A DNA stretch of 64,000 nucleotides from Methylomarinum sp. Ch1-1 (GTDB taxonomy: Bacteria; Pseudomonadota; Gammaproteobacteria; Methylococcales; Methylomonadaceae), in the NCBI RefSeq assembly GCF_030717995.2, contig NZ_CP157743.1:2568501-2632500 (forward strand), in the 5' to 3' direction. Each line of letters begins with the position of its first letter. Position 1 is the first letter of the stretch. Made by a program: the position numbers and the translations under genes. Shown one piece after another: positions 50,921 to 59,038 of this stretch. The notes under the pieces are model-generated. The model saw nothing but the letters and a program-made list of their open reading frames with translations, had not been told where the DNA came from and did not search any database.

Positions 50921-52372
50921 ATGACTGAGCCTAGCTTTTATTGGCATGACTACGAAACTTTCGGGACCGATCCCCAACGCGACCAAGCCTGTCAATTTGC
51001 CGGCATACGCACCGATCATGACTTCAATATTATCGGCGAACCGTTGACGATCTATTGTAAACCATCTGCCGATTGCTTACCTCATCCCGATGCCTGCATC
51101 ATTACCGGCATCACCCCGCAATTGGCGGACAGCAAAGGGGTGTGCGAAGCCGATTTTATCCGCCTTATTCACGAGCAATTGGCCCAACCATCCACCTGCG
51201 TGGTCGGCTATAACAACCTTCGCTTCGACGATGAAGTGACTCGCAATCTGCTGTACCGGAATTTTTACGATCCCTACGCCCGTGAATGGCGGAACAATAA
51301 TTCTCGTTGGGATCTGATCGATGTGGTCAGGGCGGCCCGGGCGTTGCGGCCCGACGGCATCGAATGGCCGGTCAACGAGGAAGGGCGGCCCAGCTTTCGC
51401 CTGGAAGACTTGACCCGGGCCAATGGCATCGAACATACGACCGCCCATGATGCGTTATCCGATGTTCACGCCACTATTGCGATGGCGAAGTTGATCAGGC
51501 AGCAGCAACCCAAACTCTATCGATTTCTGTTCCAGCATCGCGTTAAACAGCAAGTGATCAAGCTGATGCAATTAGGCTCTTATACGCCGCTGGTCCATGT
51601 TTCCGGTATGTATCCAGCCGTTAAACATTGCCTGGCCGTTGTCGTCCCGCTCTGCGAACACCCTGAAAACAGCAACGGCGTGATCGTCTATGATTTATCC
51701 GTAGACCCGGCGCCTCTATTGGAATTGTCGGCGGAGCAGATCAAACAGCGGGTATTTACCGCGAGCGGGGATTTGCCCGACGACGTGGACAGGATTCCGT
51801 TGAAAACTGTCCACGTCAATAAATGTCCGGTTTTGGCGCCGCTGCCGGTGATTCGTGAAGCCGATGCCCTCAGGCTCGATTGCGATTTGGCCCGGTGCCA
51901 CGCCAATTTGGAACGCATCAAGCAAGCCGGCGGCCTGGTCGATAAATTAAATGTCGTATTTACAACGGATTTCGACAATTCGGTGCAGGATCCCGATCTG
52001 ATGATCTACAGTGGCGGTTTCTTTGCGCCGCATGACAAGGCCGAGATGAGTAAAGTCAGACAGGCGAAGCCGGAACAATTGCCAGTCCTGCAAACGGACT
52101 TTCATGACCGCAGACTTGCGGAAATGCTGTTCAGGTACAAGGGGCGTAATTTCCCCCAGACGCTGACCGAAGAGGAACGGCGGCGCTGGCGTCGACACTG
52201 CGCCGAGGTCATGTATGACGAGCAGGTCGGCGCCGCGTTAACGTTGCCGGATTTTTTACTTCGTTTGCAGCGGTTGCGCCTCGACCATCCGGGAAAAAAT
52301 CCTATTTTGGCGGACTTGCAGGCATTTGCCGAAGCCAAACAACGCCAGTTCGCGCCGCACACAACAGACTGA
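50921..52372 (+). CDS. sbcB: Exodeoxyribonuclease I
   Basis: A 483-residue 3'-5' single-strand DNA exonuclease of the DEDDh group, acting in recombination and mismatch repair. Exo motif I is HDYETFG with Asp10 and Glu12; motif II follows in VVGYNNLRFDDEVTRN; motif III is AHDALSDVHAT with the catalytic His and Asp. The SH3-like and helical C-terminal domains are present, ending at normal length (E. coli SbcB is 475). Preceded closely by the CBS gene. Confidence 0.96.
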   Translation: MTEPSFYWHDYETFGTDPQRDQACQFAGIRTDHDFNIIGEPLTIYCKPSADCLPHPDACIITGITPQLADSKGVCEADFIRLIHEQLAQPSTCVVGYNNLRFDDEVTRNLLYRNFYDPYAREWRNNNSRWDLIDVVRAARALRPDGIEWPVNEEGRPSFRLEDLTRANGIEHTTAHDALSDVHATIAMAKLIRQQQPKLYRFLFQHRVKQQVIKLMQLGSYTPLVHVSGMYPAVKHCLAVVVPLCEHPENSNGVIVYDLSVDPAPLLELSAEQIKQRVFTASGDLPDDVDRIPLKTVHVNKCPVLAPLPVIREADALRLDCDLARCHANLERIKQAGGLVDKLNVVFTTDFDNSVQDPDLMIYSGGFFAPHDKAEMSKVRQAKPEQLPVLQTDFHDRRLAEMLFRYKGRNFPQTLTEEERRRWRRHCAEVMYDEQVGAALTLPDFLLRLQRLRLDHPGKNPILADLQAFAEAKQRQFAPHTTD

Positions 52373-52645
52373 GCAAAGCATCAGGCGGGCTTAGCGGTAT
52401 TCTTGAAGCTGAGTGCGGACAAAGCATTCCTGTCTTTGGGGGAAGTCGCGGCAAAATTGCCGGCATTCATATGCTGTTCAGCCTGATTCTAGATAATTGT
52501 CTTGCGTTTCGAGATAGTTGTTAGCATTCTGATAGTCTCTATCTTATAATTGGAAGTTCATTTTTGTATTTGTTCAGCCTTTGCCCGAAAAGTCGAAGTA
52601 TGCTGAAAAGTTACCATTGTTTAGAGTCCATAATAGGAAGTCAAT

Positions 52646-53248
52646 ATGAAAAAAATCTCACTATTTGTTTCTTTCATGTCATTGCTGTTCGCCGGTGCGG
52701 TGAATGCGCATGGCCCAGTCAGGGGGAAACTGACCGCCTCAGTGACAATTAATGCCTCGGCCGAACAAGTGTGGGATGTCATTAAAAACTATGATGACAT
52801 GTCATGGCACCCGAGCATTAAAAGCACTACCGCTGACAAAGGCAACAAAAAAGGCTCTGTTCGTGTTCTGACCTTGGCTAATGGCGGGACCATTACCGAA
52901 GAAATGAAAGCCTATAAGGCGAACAAGATGTCTTATAAATATAAAATCATCGATATGAGCACAACCGGCACCGTGCATCACGCCGGACAGGATGAGCCCA
53001 TCCCTGTATTGCCGGTAGAAAACTACGCGGCGACATTGTCAGTCAAAGATAAGGGCGGCAAGTCCGTGGTTACTTGGGTTGCGACTTACTATCGCGGTTA
53101 CGTCAACAACAATCCGCCGGCTGAGCTGAACGAAGAAGCAGCGGATAAAGCGGTGACCGCAGTTTTGACCGACGGTCTGGCCAGCCTGGCGCAAAAATTC
53201 GATGCTAGCGCCTCGTCTTCCGATGTTAAAATCAAACTTAAGCGTTAA
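52646..53248 (+). CDS. Secreted SRPBCC (MxaD-like) protein
   Basis: A 200-residue protein with a clear signal peptide (1-22, ending VNA) and an SRPBCC/START-like fold: VTINASAEQVWDVIKNYDDMSWHPSIKS, GSVRVLTL, ITEEMKAY, VTWVATYY, and a long C-terminal helix (AADKAVTAVLTDGLASLAQKF). The mature N-terminus HGPVRGKL resembles MxaD, the periplasmic protein that aids methanol dehydrogenase-cytochrome c interaction in methylotrophs. The role here is inferred. A TATAAT at 52545-52550 could be part of its promoter. The beta-propeller gene 116 bases downstream on the same strand is likely its functional partner. Confidence 0.82.
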   Translation: MKKISLFVSFMSLLFAGAVNAHGPVRGKLTASVTINASAEQVWDVIKNYDDMSWHPSIKSTTADKGNKKGSVRVLTLANGGTITEEMKAYKANKMSYKYKIIDMSTTGTVHHAGQDEPIPVLPVENYAATLSVKDKGGKSVVTWVATYYRGYVNNNPPAELNEEAADKAVTAVLTDGLASLAQKFDASASSSDVKIKLKR

Positions 53249-53271
53249 CAGCGTTTAAAACCCAGCTTTCG

Positions 53272-53296
53272 GTTCCCGGACGCTCTGTCCGGGAAT
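53272..53296 (+). terminator. Hairpin between the SRPBCC and beta-propeller genes
   Basis: TTCCCGGAC and GTCCGGGAA arms around GCTCT, 24 bases after the SRPBCC stop, followed by TTATTG. A moderate terminator or attenuator candidate. Confidence 0.45.
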
Positions 53297-53364
53297 TATT
53301 GAATCTCCCAATATTGCAATCTGGATCTGAATAAGCCTTTCAGGGACGGATTGACCGACCCATC

Positions 53365-54315
53365 ATGATGAAAAAGATAATCACAGCATTCAGCCTTGCA
53401 TTATGGCTAACGGCCGACGCATATGCCGAATCCTACGCATTCATTACCAATCAACTGGATGATAATGTTTCCGTGCTCGATCTGAACCAACAGCGGGTCA
53501 TTGAAAAAATTGCTGTCACCGGCAAACCGGCCGGTGTCGCCGTTAATCAGCCGATGCGACGGGTTTATATCAGCACACCTCAGGGCGGCGGTTTTGCCGT
53601 GCTGGACAGTGAAAACCTGCAACTGATCGAAACCGTCGAAGTCGGCGGCGCTTCATTGGGCATCGCCGTAGACAGATTGGGCGAGAGAGTGTTTGTCGCC
53701 GATTGGTATGAGAATACCGTCGACACATTCGATACGGCCTCCCTGTCTCATATCAAGAAGATTCAGGTTGGCCGGTCGCCTTCCGGCATGATCGTCAGTC
53801 CCGATAACCGCTGGCTTTATGTCGCCAATCGGATGGATGACAGCATTTCCCAGATCGATTTGTCGACGTTGAAAATCAGAAATACAACCAAGGTCGGCGA
53901 GCATCCGTTCGGTCTGACCGTGTCTTCCGACGGTCGGCGCATTTATAGCGCCAATGTGGAAAGCGATGATGTCACGGTGTTGAGGCCGGATCATCTGAAA
54001 CGAGTGGCGACGGTCAAGGTCGGCAGCCGACCTTATGCGGTTGCGCTGGCGTTAAATGACAGCCGTTTGTTTGTCACTAACCAGGATGACAGCAGCGTGT
54101 CGGTGATCGACACCGAGACATTGGAGCAGATCGCCGAGATCGAAGTCGGGGAGAAGCCTGAGGGCATCAGCACCCATCCGGACGATCGCCAGGTTTATGT
54201 GGCCAACTGGTTCGACGGCACCGTCTCGGTCATAGATGCGAAAACCTTGGAAGTCACTGAGACGATCGTTGCCGGCGAGGGCAGTCGGGCATTCGGCGAG
54301 TTCATCATAAAATAA
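53365..54315 (+). CDS. Secreted YVTN-repeat beta-propeller protein
   Basis: A 316-residue periplasmic protein with a signal peptide (about 1-21, ending AYA) and about seven YVTN-type blades, each with a pattern like VYVANWFDGTVSVIDAKTLEVTETIVAGEGS or IYSANVESDDVTVL. It forms a seven-bladed propeller similar to the PQQ-dependent catabolism-associated proteins found next to alcohol dehydrogenase genes. It has no catalytic motif and probably acts as a binding or scaffold protein. Two ATGs (53365, 53368) are equivalent. Located after the MxaD-like gene, which supports a role in periplasmic alcohol oxidation; no dehydrogenase gene is nearby. Confidence 0.88.
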   Translation: MMKKIITAFSLALWLTADAYAESYAFITNQLDDNVSVLDLNQQRVIEKIAVTGKPAGVAVNQPMRRVYISTPQGGGFAVLDSENLQLIETVEVGGASLGIAVDRLGERVFVADWYENTVDTFDTASLSHIKKIQVGRSPSGMIVSPDNRWLYVANRMDDSISQIDLSTLKIRNTTKVGEHPFGLTVSSDGRRIYSANVESDDVTVLRPDHLKRVATVKVGSRPYAVALALNDSRLFVTNQDDSSVSVIDTETLEQIAEIEVGEKPEGISTHPDDRQVYVANWFDGTVSVIDAKTLEVTETIVAGEGSRAFGEFIIK

Positions 54316-54713
54316 TCGTAACTGCTCGCCCCACTTATCGAATGCGACAGGGCATGTAGGGTGGATAAGCCTGAAGGGCGCATCCACCAAAGATGCCGAC
54401 CCGGTGGATGCGATGCGCTCCGCTTACCCACCCTACGAATGGAGGTGAGTAGTTAGTGCGACCAAATAATCGTAATATTCGGCGCAGTTTTATCGGGCTG
54501 TCCGCAACAGGCGGATTTTGCATCGCCAGGAATGGTAGGTAGCGGACCGTCGACAGTAGAGGTTTTGGGTGACGCAGGAGCTGATGCCGAGGCGTAAAAA
54601 TCCGCCCTGCTGCATACTTTTTCCGTCAATATGCTCATATCTCTCAAACAGTTTGGCAGTTTCGCGTTTACTTGATAGACTGCTGGCCGGTTACCATTTG
54701 ATAGAGGTTTATT
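54316..54713. repeat. 398-bp intergenic stretch with a REPIN
   Basis: 54322-54470 repeats the 1118-1220 region and contains the inverted REP pair at 54356-54436. 54487-54530 is a fragment of the TATCGGGCTGTC-CGCAACAGGCGG repeat also seen near 50.29 and 25.55 kb. The remainder, up to the ribosome binding site of the 95-residue gene, shows nothing. Confidence 0.7.
54356..54436. repeat. REPIN: two GTAG-footed REP hairpins in inverted orientation
   Basis: Left unit GTAG + GGTGGAT...ATCCACC (54356-54388); right unit GGTGGAT...ACCCACC + CTAC (about 54404-54436). The feet are at the outer ends, as in described REPINs. Confidence 0.8.
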
Positions 54714-55001
54714 ATGGCGGAAACAGTTGATGAGTTAACGGTGAGCTATGAAGATGGCGGCATAGAGACCGTTAAAGAACTGGATAAGAAGGTGCTGAGT
54801 AAGGGCGCCTGGGCAACGGTGATTTTTCGCTACCAGGATTGGAATCGAAGTAAAGAGGAGTATGGGCCGGATAAATTCACTATTCGCCGCTATCAGAAAA
54901 GAAATGGCGAATATCAGCAAAAGTCCAAGTTCAATATTTCCAGCGAAAAACAGGCTAAGGAAGTGATCGAGGCTTTATCCGAGTGGATAGGCAAGGAATG
55001 A
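54714..55001 (+). CDS. Conserved small protein, PC4-like fold suspected
   Basis: A 95-residue basic and acidic mixed protein. The pattern KKVLSKGAWATVIFRYQDWNRSKEEYGPDKFTIRRYQKRNGEYQQKSKFNISSEKQAKEVIEALSEWI has four strands and a C-terminal helix, like the transcriptional coactivator PC4 single-strand DNA-binding fold; I recall close relatives in many proteobacteria annotated as hypothetical. A nucleic-acid-binding role is plausible from the Arg/Lys-rich strands but is unproven. It stands alone, with GAGG eight bases before the ATG. Confidence 0.75.
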   Translation: MAETVDELTVSYEDGGIETVKELDKKVLSKGAWATVIFRYQDWNRSKEEYGPDKFTIRRYQKRNGEYQQKSKFNISSEKQAKEVIEALSEWIGKE

Positions 55002-55166
55002 TCGTTTCGGGCAGGACGGGGCATGTAATCTCGTCCTGAATCTTTCCTTTGAGCTAAATAAAAACGTTCGGGGCGAGTTGAATAACCAATAGCTTAACGA
55101 TTGAGCTGCTTGGCTTAGGCTATTTATACAGCGCCTAAGCCAAACAAGGACGGTGTTTCAGCGCCT

Positions 55167-55610
55167 TTATCGCGTGCTTGGTTCATCCAGCCACTCGATA
55201 ATATGATCTTCCAGGTCCTCAACGTCTGATTCCTTCATGGCATAGCTGCCGATGGCTACGCCGGCTTCTTTGACTGAGTCAGGAGTGCCGCTGACCAACG
55301 GGTGCCAGTCGGGCAATGTTTTGCCGTCCGTTAACAGACGGTAGGCGCACGTCGACGGCAGCCAAGTGTATTCGGAAAAATCGTGCTGTTTCAGATCCAG
55401 GCATTCCGGCACCAGCGTGCAGCGTTCCGCATAACGAGTGCAACGGCAGGTGTCCAGATCGATCAGGTCGCAGACGACGCTGGTGAAATAAATATCTCCA
55501 GTCTCCTCGTCCTCCAATTTGTTCAGGCAGCACTTGCCGCAGTTATCACATAAAGACTCCCACTCCTCGGTCGTCATTTCCGCTAGGGTTTTGCTTTCCC
55601 AAAAATTCAT
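55167..55610 (-). CDS. YcgN/UPF0260 cysteine-cluster protein
   Basis: A 147-residue protein of the YcgN family with a zinc or iron cysteine cluster: CDNCGKCCLNKLEDE, VVCDLIDLDTCRCTRYAERC and ECLDL, eight or nine cysteines in CxxCxxCC-type spacing. Its function is unknown. The start at 55610 (MNFWESKTLAEMTTEEWESLC) is standard; the upstream extension to 55643 overlaps the preceding gene. Overlaps the M14 peptidase gene by four bases (ATGA). Confidence 0.92.
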   Translation of the reverse strand: MNFWESKTLAEMTTEEWESLCDNCGKCCLNKLEDEETGDIYFTSVVCDLIDLDTCRCTRYAERCTLVPECLDLKQHDFSEYTWLPSTCAYRLLTDGKTLPDWHPLVSGTPDSVKEAGVAIGSYAMKESDVEDLEDHIIEWLDEPSTR

Positions 55611-56617
55611 AATGTCATTCTTTCCATTAGGTAGCACAGACAATCCTGTTTGATCACTCGCTCATTCAGCGTCAGCATGGAAGGCATTGTGCGTCGCTTT
55701 AATTGTAATTCGTTGTGATTGATTTGAAAAAAGTTGTCGGTGACGATGTTGCCGTCTTCATTACGGGCAACGACCGGCATCATATGGTTGTGATTCACTT
55801 TGCCAAGCATGGTTCCGGCGGCGATTTCGGTGAAATTCATTTTTTCCAGTTCCTTGTCCAGTAAAAGGTCGCAATCGGGGCGATCGAAGCTGAAGCTGAT
55901 ATCCTCTCGGGTCTTGACCTGGGCGACGGTATGGTAGACATCGATGTTGCGATCGGGAACGGCTAATTCGCTAATTTCCGGTAAATGGATGCAGCTGTTC
56001 AGATAATCAAAGGCATGCTCGACGCCATAGTGTTGACCGGGGCGACCGCATTCGAGGGTGACGGCCGGACAAATTTCGGCGAAAGCGCCCGATTGCACGC
56101 CCTTAGGGTGAGTGAAATAGACGATCAGGCGTCCAAACAGGGAGGCCAGTTGCAGAAAACGGTTGTTCAGCTTGTTGATGCAGGCGTAATGGGGATTTAA
56201 ACCGGTGTTGTTGTGTAGATCTATGCTGGCGAAGACGCGCCTTTTTTTCATGACGTCGACGACTTCCTGCATCATCAAAGTTTCTTCGCATTCCGGCAAG
56301 TCGGTGCCAGGCCAGACCCGGTTGTAGTCGGGCTGATGTTCCAATCGGCGCAAGCCGTGTCTTGCGGCGCTGATATTGCCGATAAAAATAGACAAGGAGC
56401 GAGGCAGCGGTGTGTCGTGAAACTTTTGCAGCAATAATTGCAGGGCGAGAAAACCGGTCGGTTCATTGCCGTGTAATAGCAGCGAGACGAATAAGGGTTC
56501 GGCTCTCTGGCCTTGCAGATGGATTAAGCTGGGTTTCGCAAGGATCGTATGGAGAGTCTTCGGCGAGGCCGATAATAGTCCTTCCGGTAGAGAGTCCAAT
56601 TGCTGCAATCTCGACAT
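55607..56617 (-). CDS. Succinylglutamate desuccinylase/aspartoacylase (M14-like) family protein
   Basis: A 336-residue zinc hydrolase of the AstE/AspA family. Zinc ligands are in LLLHGNEPTG (His, Glu) and SIDLHNNTGLNPHYA (His); the catalytic Glu is likely in VTLECGRPGQ. It probably cleaves an amide bond of an acylated amino acid or a peptide, but the operon partners point away from arginine catabolism, because no other ast gene is present. It starts one base after the stop of the GCS2-like gene and overlaps the YcgN gene, giving a three-gene unit. Confidence 0.86.
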   Translation of the reverse strand: MSRLQQLDSLPEGLLSASPKTLHTILAKPSLIHLQGQRAEPLFVSLLLHGNEPTGFLALQLLLQKFHDTPLPRSLSIFIGNISAARHGLRRLEHQPDYNRVWPGTDLPECEETLMMQEVVDVMKKRRVFASIDLHNNTGLNPHYACINKLNNRFLQLASLFGRLIVYFTHPKGVQSGAFAEICPAVTLECGRPGQHYGVEHAFDYLNSCIHLPEISELAVPDRNIDVYHTVAQVKTREDISFSFDRPDCDLLLDKELEKMNFTEIAAGTMLGKVNHNHMMPVVARNEDGNIVTDNFFQINHNELQLKRRTMPSMLTLNERVIKQDCLCYLMERMTL

Positions 56618-56618
56618 T

Positions 56619-58052
56619 TTAATGAGTACTCCATTCGCCGACTGGTGTGGCTGATTGTTGATTGTTCAGATAGGTTTCGGTCATTAATTTAAAGTTTTTA
56701 CCTTGTTCCTTGATGAACTGTCGTTGCCATTGGCTGCCGGTTTGTTGATTATTGAGCCGTTGCCGCATTATATCGAGATAATCTTCGCTGTCACAGCGAC
56801 TGATGCCCAGTGATGCCAGGCCCAATGCCGCACGTTCGATCAGATCTTCACGCAGCAGCGTATGCATGCGTATTTTTTTGCCGTTAAGCCAATGGATCGA
56901 AGCATCCAGACCGTAGCGGGCCGCCTGATAAAAATTATCCTTGGCTTGTGAAAAAGGGAAGGGCAGACCCTGGGTGATAATTTCATCGCAGAGATTCTTG
57001 CTCAAACCATAAAAAAAGGCCGCATTGGCGATGGAGTCCAGCGGCGTCGGCCCGGCAGCCGGTGTACGGTGTTCGATGCGGATGTGCGGCGTGCCATCGG
57101 CGTCGAAACCGAGCAGGGGACGGTTCCAGCGCCAGATCGTGCCGTTATGTAATTTCAAATGGGCAAAGGCTTCCGGTGAGCTATCGATGGCCTCCGGCAA
57201 CAAGATGGGGAAATGCTGCAGATTTTCTTCAAAACATTCCATAATGGATTTGCGGGCATAATCGGTGCCAAAGCTGACTCTTCTCAATGGGCCTTGGGCG
57301 ACACCGGCGTAGCCCCCGGTTTCGATGGCTTGCTCGAATAGCGGGATGCGCGTTTCGTTCCACAAGTCCTTGCCGAACAGATAAGGGGCGTTGGCGCAAC
57401 TGGCGACCATCGCCGCCGACGCGATAATCGAGGCATTGTAAAAATGATGAGCCAAGCCCAGCGGAACCTGTATATGGATCTGAAAAGACGTGGTGGCCGA
57501 CTCCAGCATCACGTCATGATGATCCAGTTTCAGATGTTCGTGACCGGTGATGTCGAGATGCACCGGCTTGCCGCGCGATTGCAGGATTTGTTGGTTCAAG
57601 GCCCGATAACGATTCAGGTTCGACATGTTCGCCAAAGTCAGGTCGTCCTGCACCAGCGTGGGTAAGATGCCTATCATGATTAAGCGACCATTTAATGATT
57701 CGGCATGACGGTAGGCCGTGTCCCAAGTTTCCTGTAACTGGCTGTGCATTCGACTGAACACATTGCCGGCCAGGGGCGTCGGGGTGCTGTTCAATTCGAT
57801 ATTGAATTTGGCCAACTCTTCGAAGGCGAGCGGGTGATTAAGAGTCGCTAGGAAGGATTCGTTGATCGGCAACGGCCGACAGTTGTTGTCCAGTATCCAG
57901 GCCTCAATCTCGAAACCCGCGACCGGCGTACGCTTGGAGAAGCGCCTATGTTCGATTAGATGTCTGAGTAATGAAGTTTCCTGCCTTAGTTTTTGATAAA
58001 AGCGGTCAAAGTCGCCTTGCTCGAACTCCGAAAATGAAATTTCCTGGCCCAT
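56619..58052 (-). CDS. Glutamate-cysteine ligase family 2-like protein
   Basis: A 477-residue carboxylate-amine ligase. The GCS2-like domain shows GFEIEAWILDNNCRPLPINE, FNIELNSTPTPLAG, SATTSFQIHIQVPLGLAHHFYNAS, HNGTIWRWNRPLLGF and IRIEHRTPAAGPTPLDSIANAAFFYGL. These Glu, Gln, His and Arg positions match the magnesium/ATP and substrate sites of the family. Relatives are annotated as glutamate-cysteine ligase but many form other gamma-glutamyl or carboxylate-amine products. The start at 58052 (MGQEISFSEFEQ) is preferred over an in-frame upstream start. First gene of the trio with the M14 hydrolase and YcgN genes. Confidence 0.82.
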   Translation of the reverse strand: MGQEISFSEFEQGDFDRFYQKLRQETSLLRHLIEHRRFSKRTPVAGFEIEAWILDNNCRPLPINESFLATLNHPLAFEELAKFNIELNSTPTPLAGNVFSRMHSQLQETWDTAYRHAESLNGRLIMIGILPTLVQDDLTLANMSNLNRYRALNQQILQSRGKPVHLDITGHEHLKLDHHDVMLESATTSFQIHIQVPLGLAHHFYNASIIASAAMVASCANAPYLFGKDLWNETRIPLFEQAIETGGYAGVAQGPLRRVSFGTDYARKSIMECFEENLQHFPILLPEAIDSSPEAFAHLKLHNGTIWRWNRPLLGFDADGTPHIRIEHRTPAAGPTPLDSIANAAFFYGLSKNLCDEIITQGLPFPFSQAKDNFYQAARYGLDASIHWLNGKKIRMHTLLREDLIERAALGLASLGISRCDSEDYLDIMRQRLNNQQTGSQWQRQFIKEQGKNFKLMTETYLNNQQSATPVGEWSTH

Positions 58053-58205
58053 GATGCGCCCTGTGGTAAGTGACAAGCTAAGAGGGACGCGCTGATTTAA
58101 TCAGTGCTGTTCTTAGCTTGTTTTACCGTAATAATCGACCATAGGCAAACCGCTGGCTTAATTCTAGCAATTCCCGATAATGCAGCTAATTCAACCGAAC
58201 TGAGG

Positions 58206-59036
58206 TTAATTAAGGAGCTCCCATATCGGCCGGCTGCCGTCAGGCAGGGCGGCCATACGCCCTAACTCGACCCATTCATTGCTTGGGGTATGGAAGTCCG
58301 AGCCTTGGGAGGCCCGTAATTGAAATTTTTGCGCAAAAAAATGACTGCGTTGGATATCGTCGACGGAACTGCGCCCGGTGACGACCTCAATGCCTTGTCC
58401 GCCGGCTTGTTTAAACGCGGTTAACGCGCGGTTCATCCAATTGCTGGTCAGCTTATAGCGCAACGGATGCGCCAGCACTGCGACACCGCCGCTGGATTTG
58501 ATCCAGGCGATGGTTTCCTCCAGCCCGGCCCAGACCGTCGATACATAGGCGGGTTTGCCGCGGCCTAGGTATTTATCAAAGGCCTCCTGCTGGCTGCGGA
58601 CATGATGTTGTTCGAGCAGATAACTGGCGAAATGGGAGCGGGTGATCATGCCGTCGCCGGCGGCCTCTCTGACTGCGTCATAGGCGCCTGGAATGCGTTT
58701 CTTTTCCAGCTTGAGAGCAATTTTCTTGGCGCGTTCGGCGCGAATAATCTGTTGTTGCTCGATGCCCTCGAGCAGGCTGGGCTCGTCCGGGTCTATGCCC
58801 AGTCCGACGATATGAAAACATTTATGTTCCCACGTCGATGATAATTCGATGCCGGGGATCAATCGTATGCCGATATCGTCGGCGGTCTGTTGCGCCTCGG
58901 CCAATCCGTTCGTCGTATCGTGATCGGTCAATGACAGCGCCGTGACGCCTTGCTGATGAGCCCGTTTAACCAATTCCGTAGGCGTCAGTGCGCCGTCGGA
59001 TGCGGTGGAGTGGCAATGTAGGTCGTATTTATCCAT
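58206..59036 (-). CDS. rnm: PHP-domain phosphoesterase RnmV/TrpH (5'-3' exoribonuclease AMP)
   Basis: A 276-residue trinuclear metal phosphoesterase. PHP motifs: DLHCHSTASDGAL, LTDHDTTNGLAEA, IPGIELSS, MITRSHFA, AVLAHPLRY, ASQGSDFHTP. E. coli RNase AM (YciV) trims the 5' ends of ribosomal RNAs and hydrolyses 3',5'-nucleoside bisphosphates. All His and Asp ligands are present. It starts two bases after the stop of the ABC transporter gene, so both are co-transcribed. Confidence 0.93.
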   Translation of the reverse strand: MDKYDLHCHSTASDGALTPTELVKRAHQQGVTALSLTDHDTTNGLAEAQQTADDIGIRLIPGIELSSTWEHKCFHIVGLGIDPDEPSLLEGIEQQQIIRAERAKKIALKLEKKRIPGAYDAVREAAGDGMITRSHFASYLLEQHHVRSQQEAFDKYLGRGKPAYVSTVWAGLEETIAWIKSSGGVAVLAHPLRYKLTSNWMNRALTAFKQAGGQGIEVVTGRSSVDDIQRSHFFAQKFQLRASQGSDFHTPSNEWVELGRMAALPDGSRPIWELLN

Positions 59037-59038
59037 GA

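Noticed and set aside
52518..52550. Sigma-70 promoter TTGTTA/TATAAT before the MxaD-like gene
   Set aside because: Spacing is 21 bases, too long; only the TATAAT is mentioned as a possibility.
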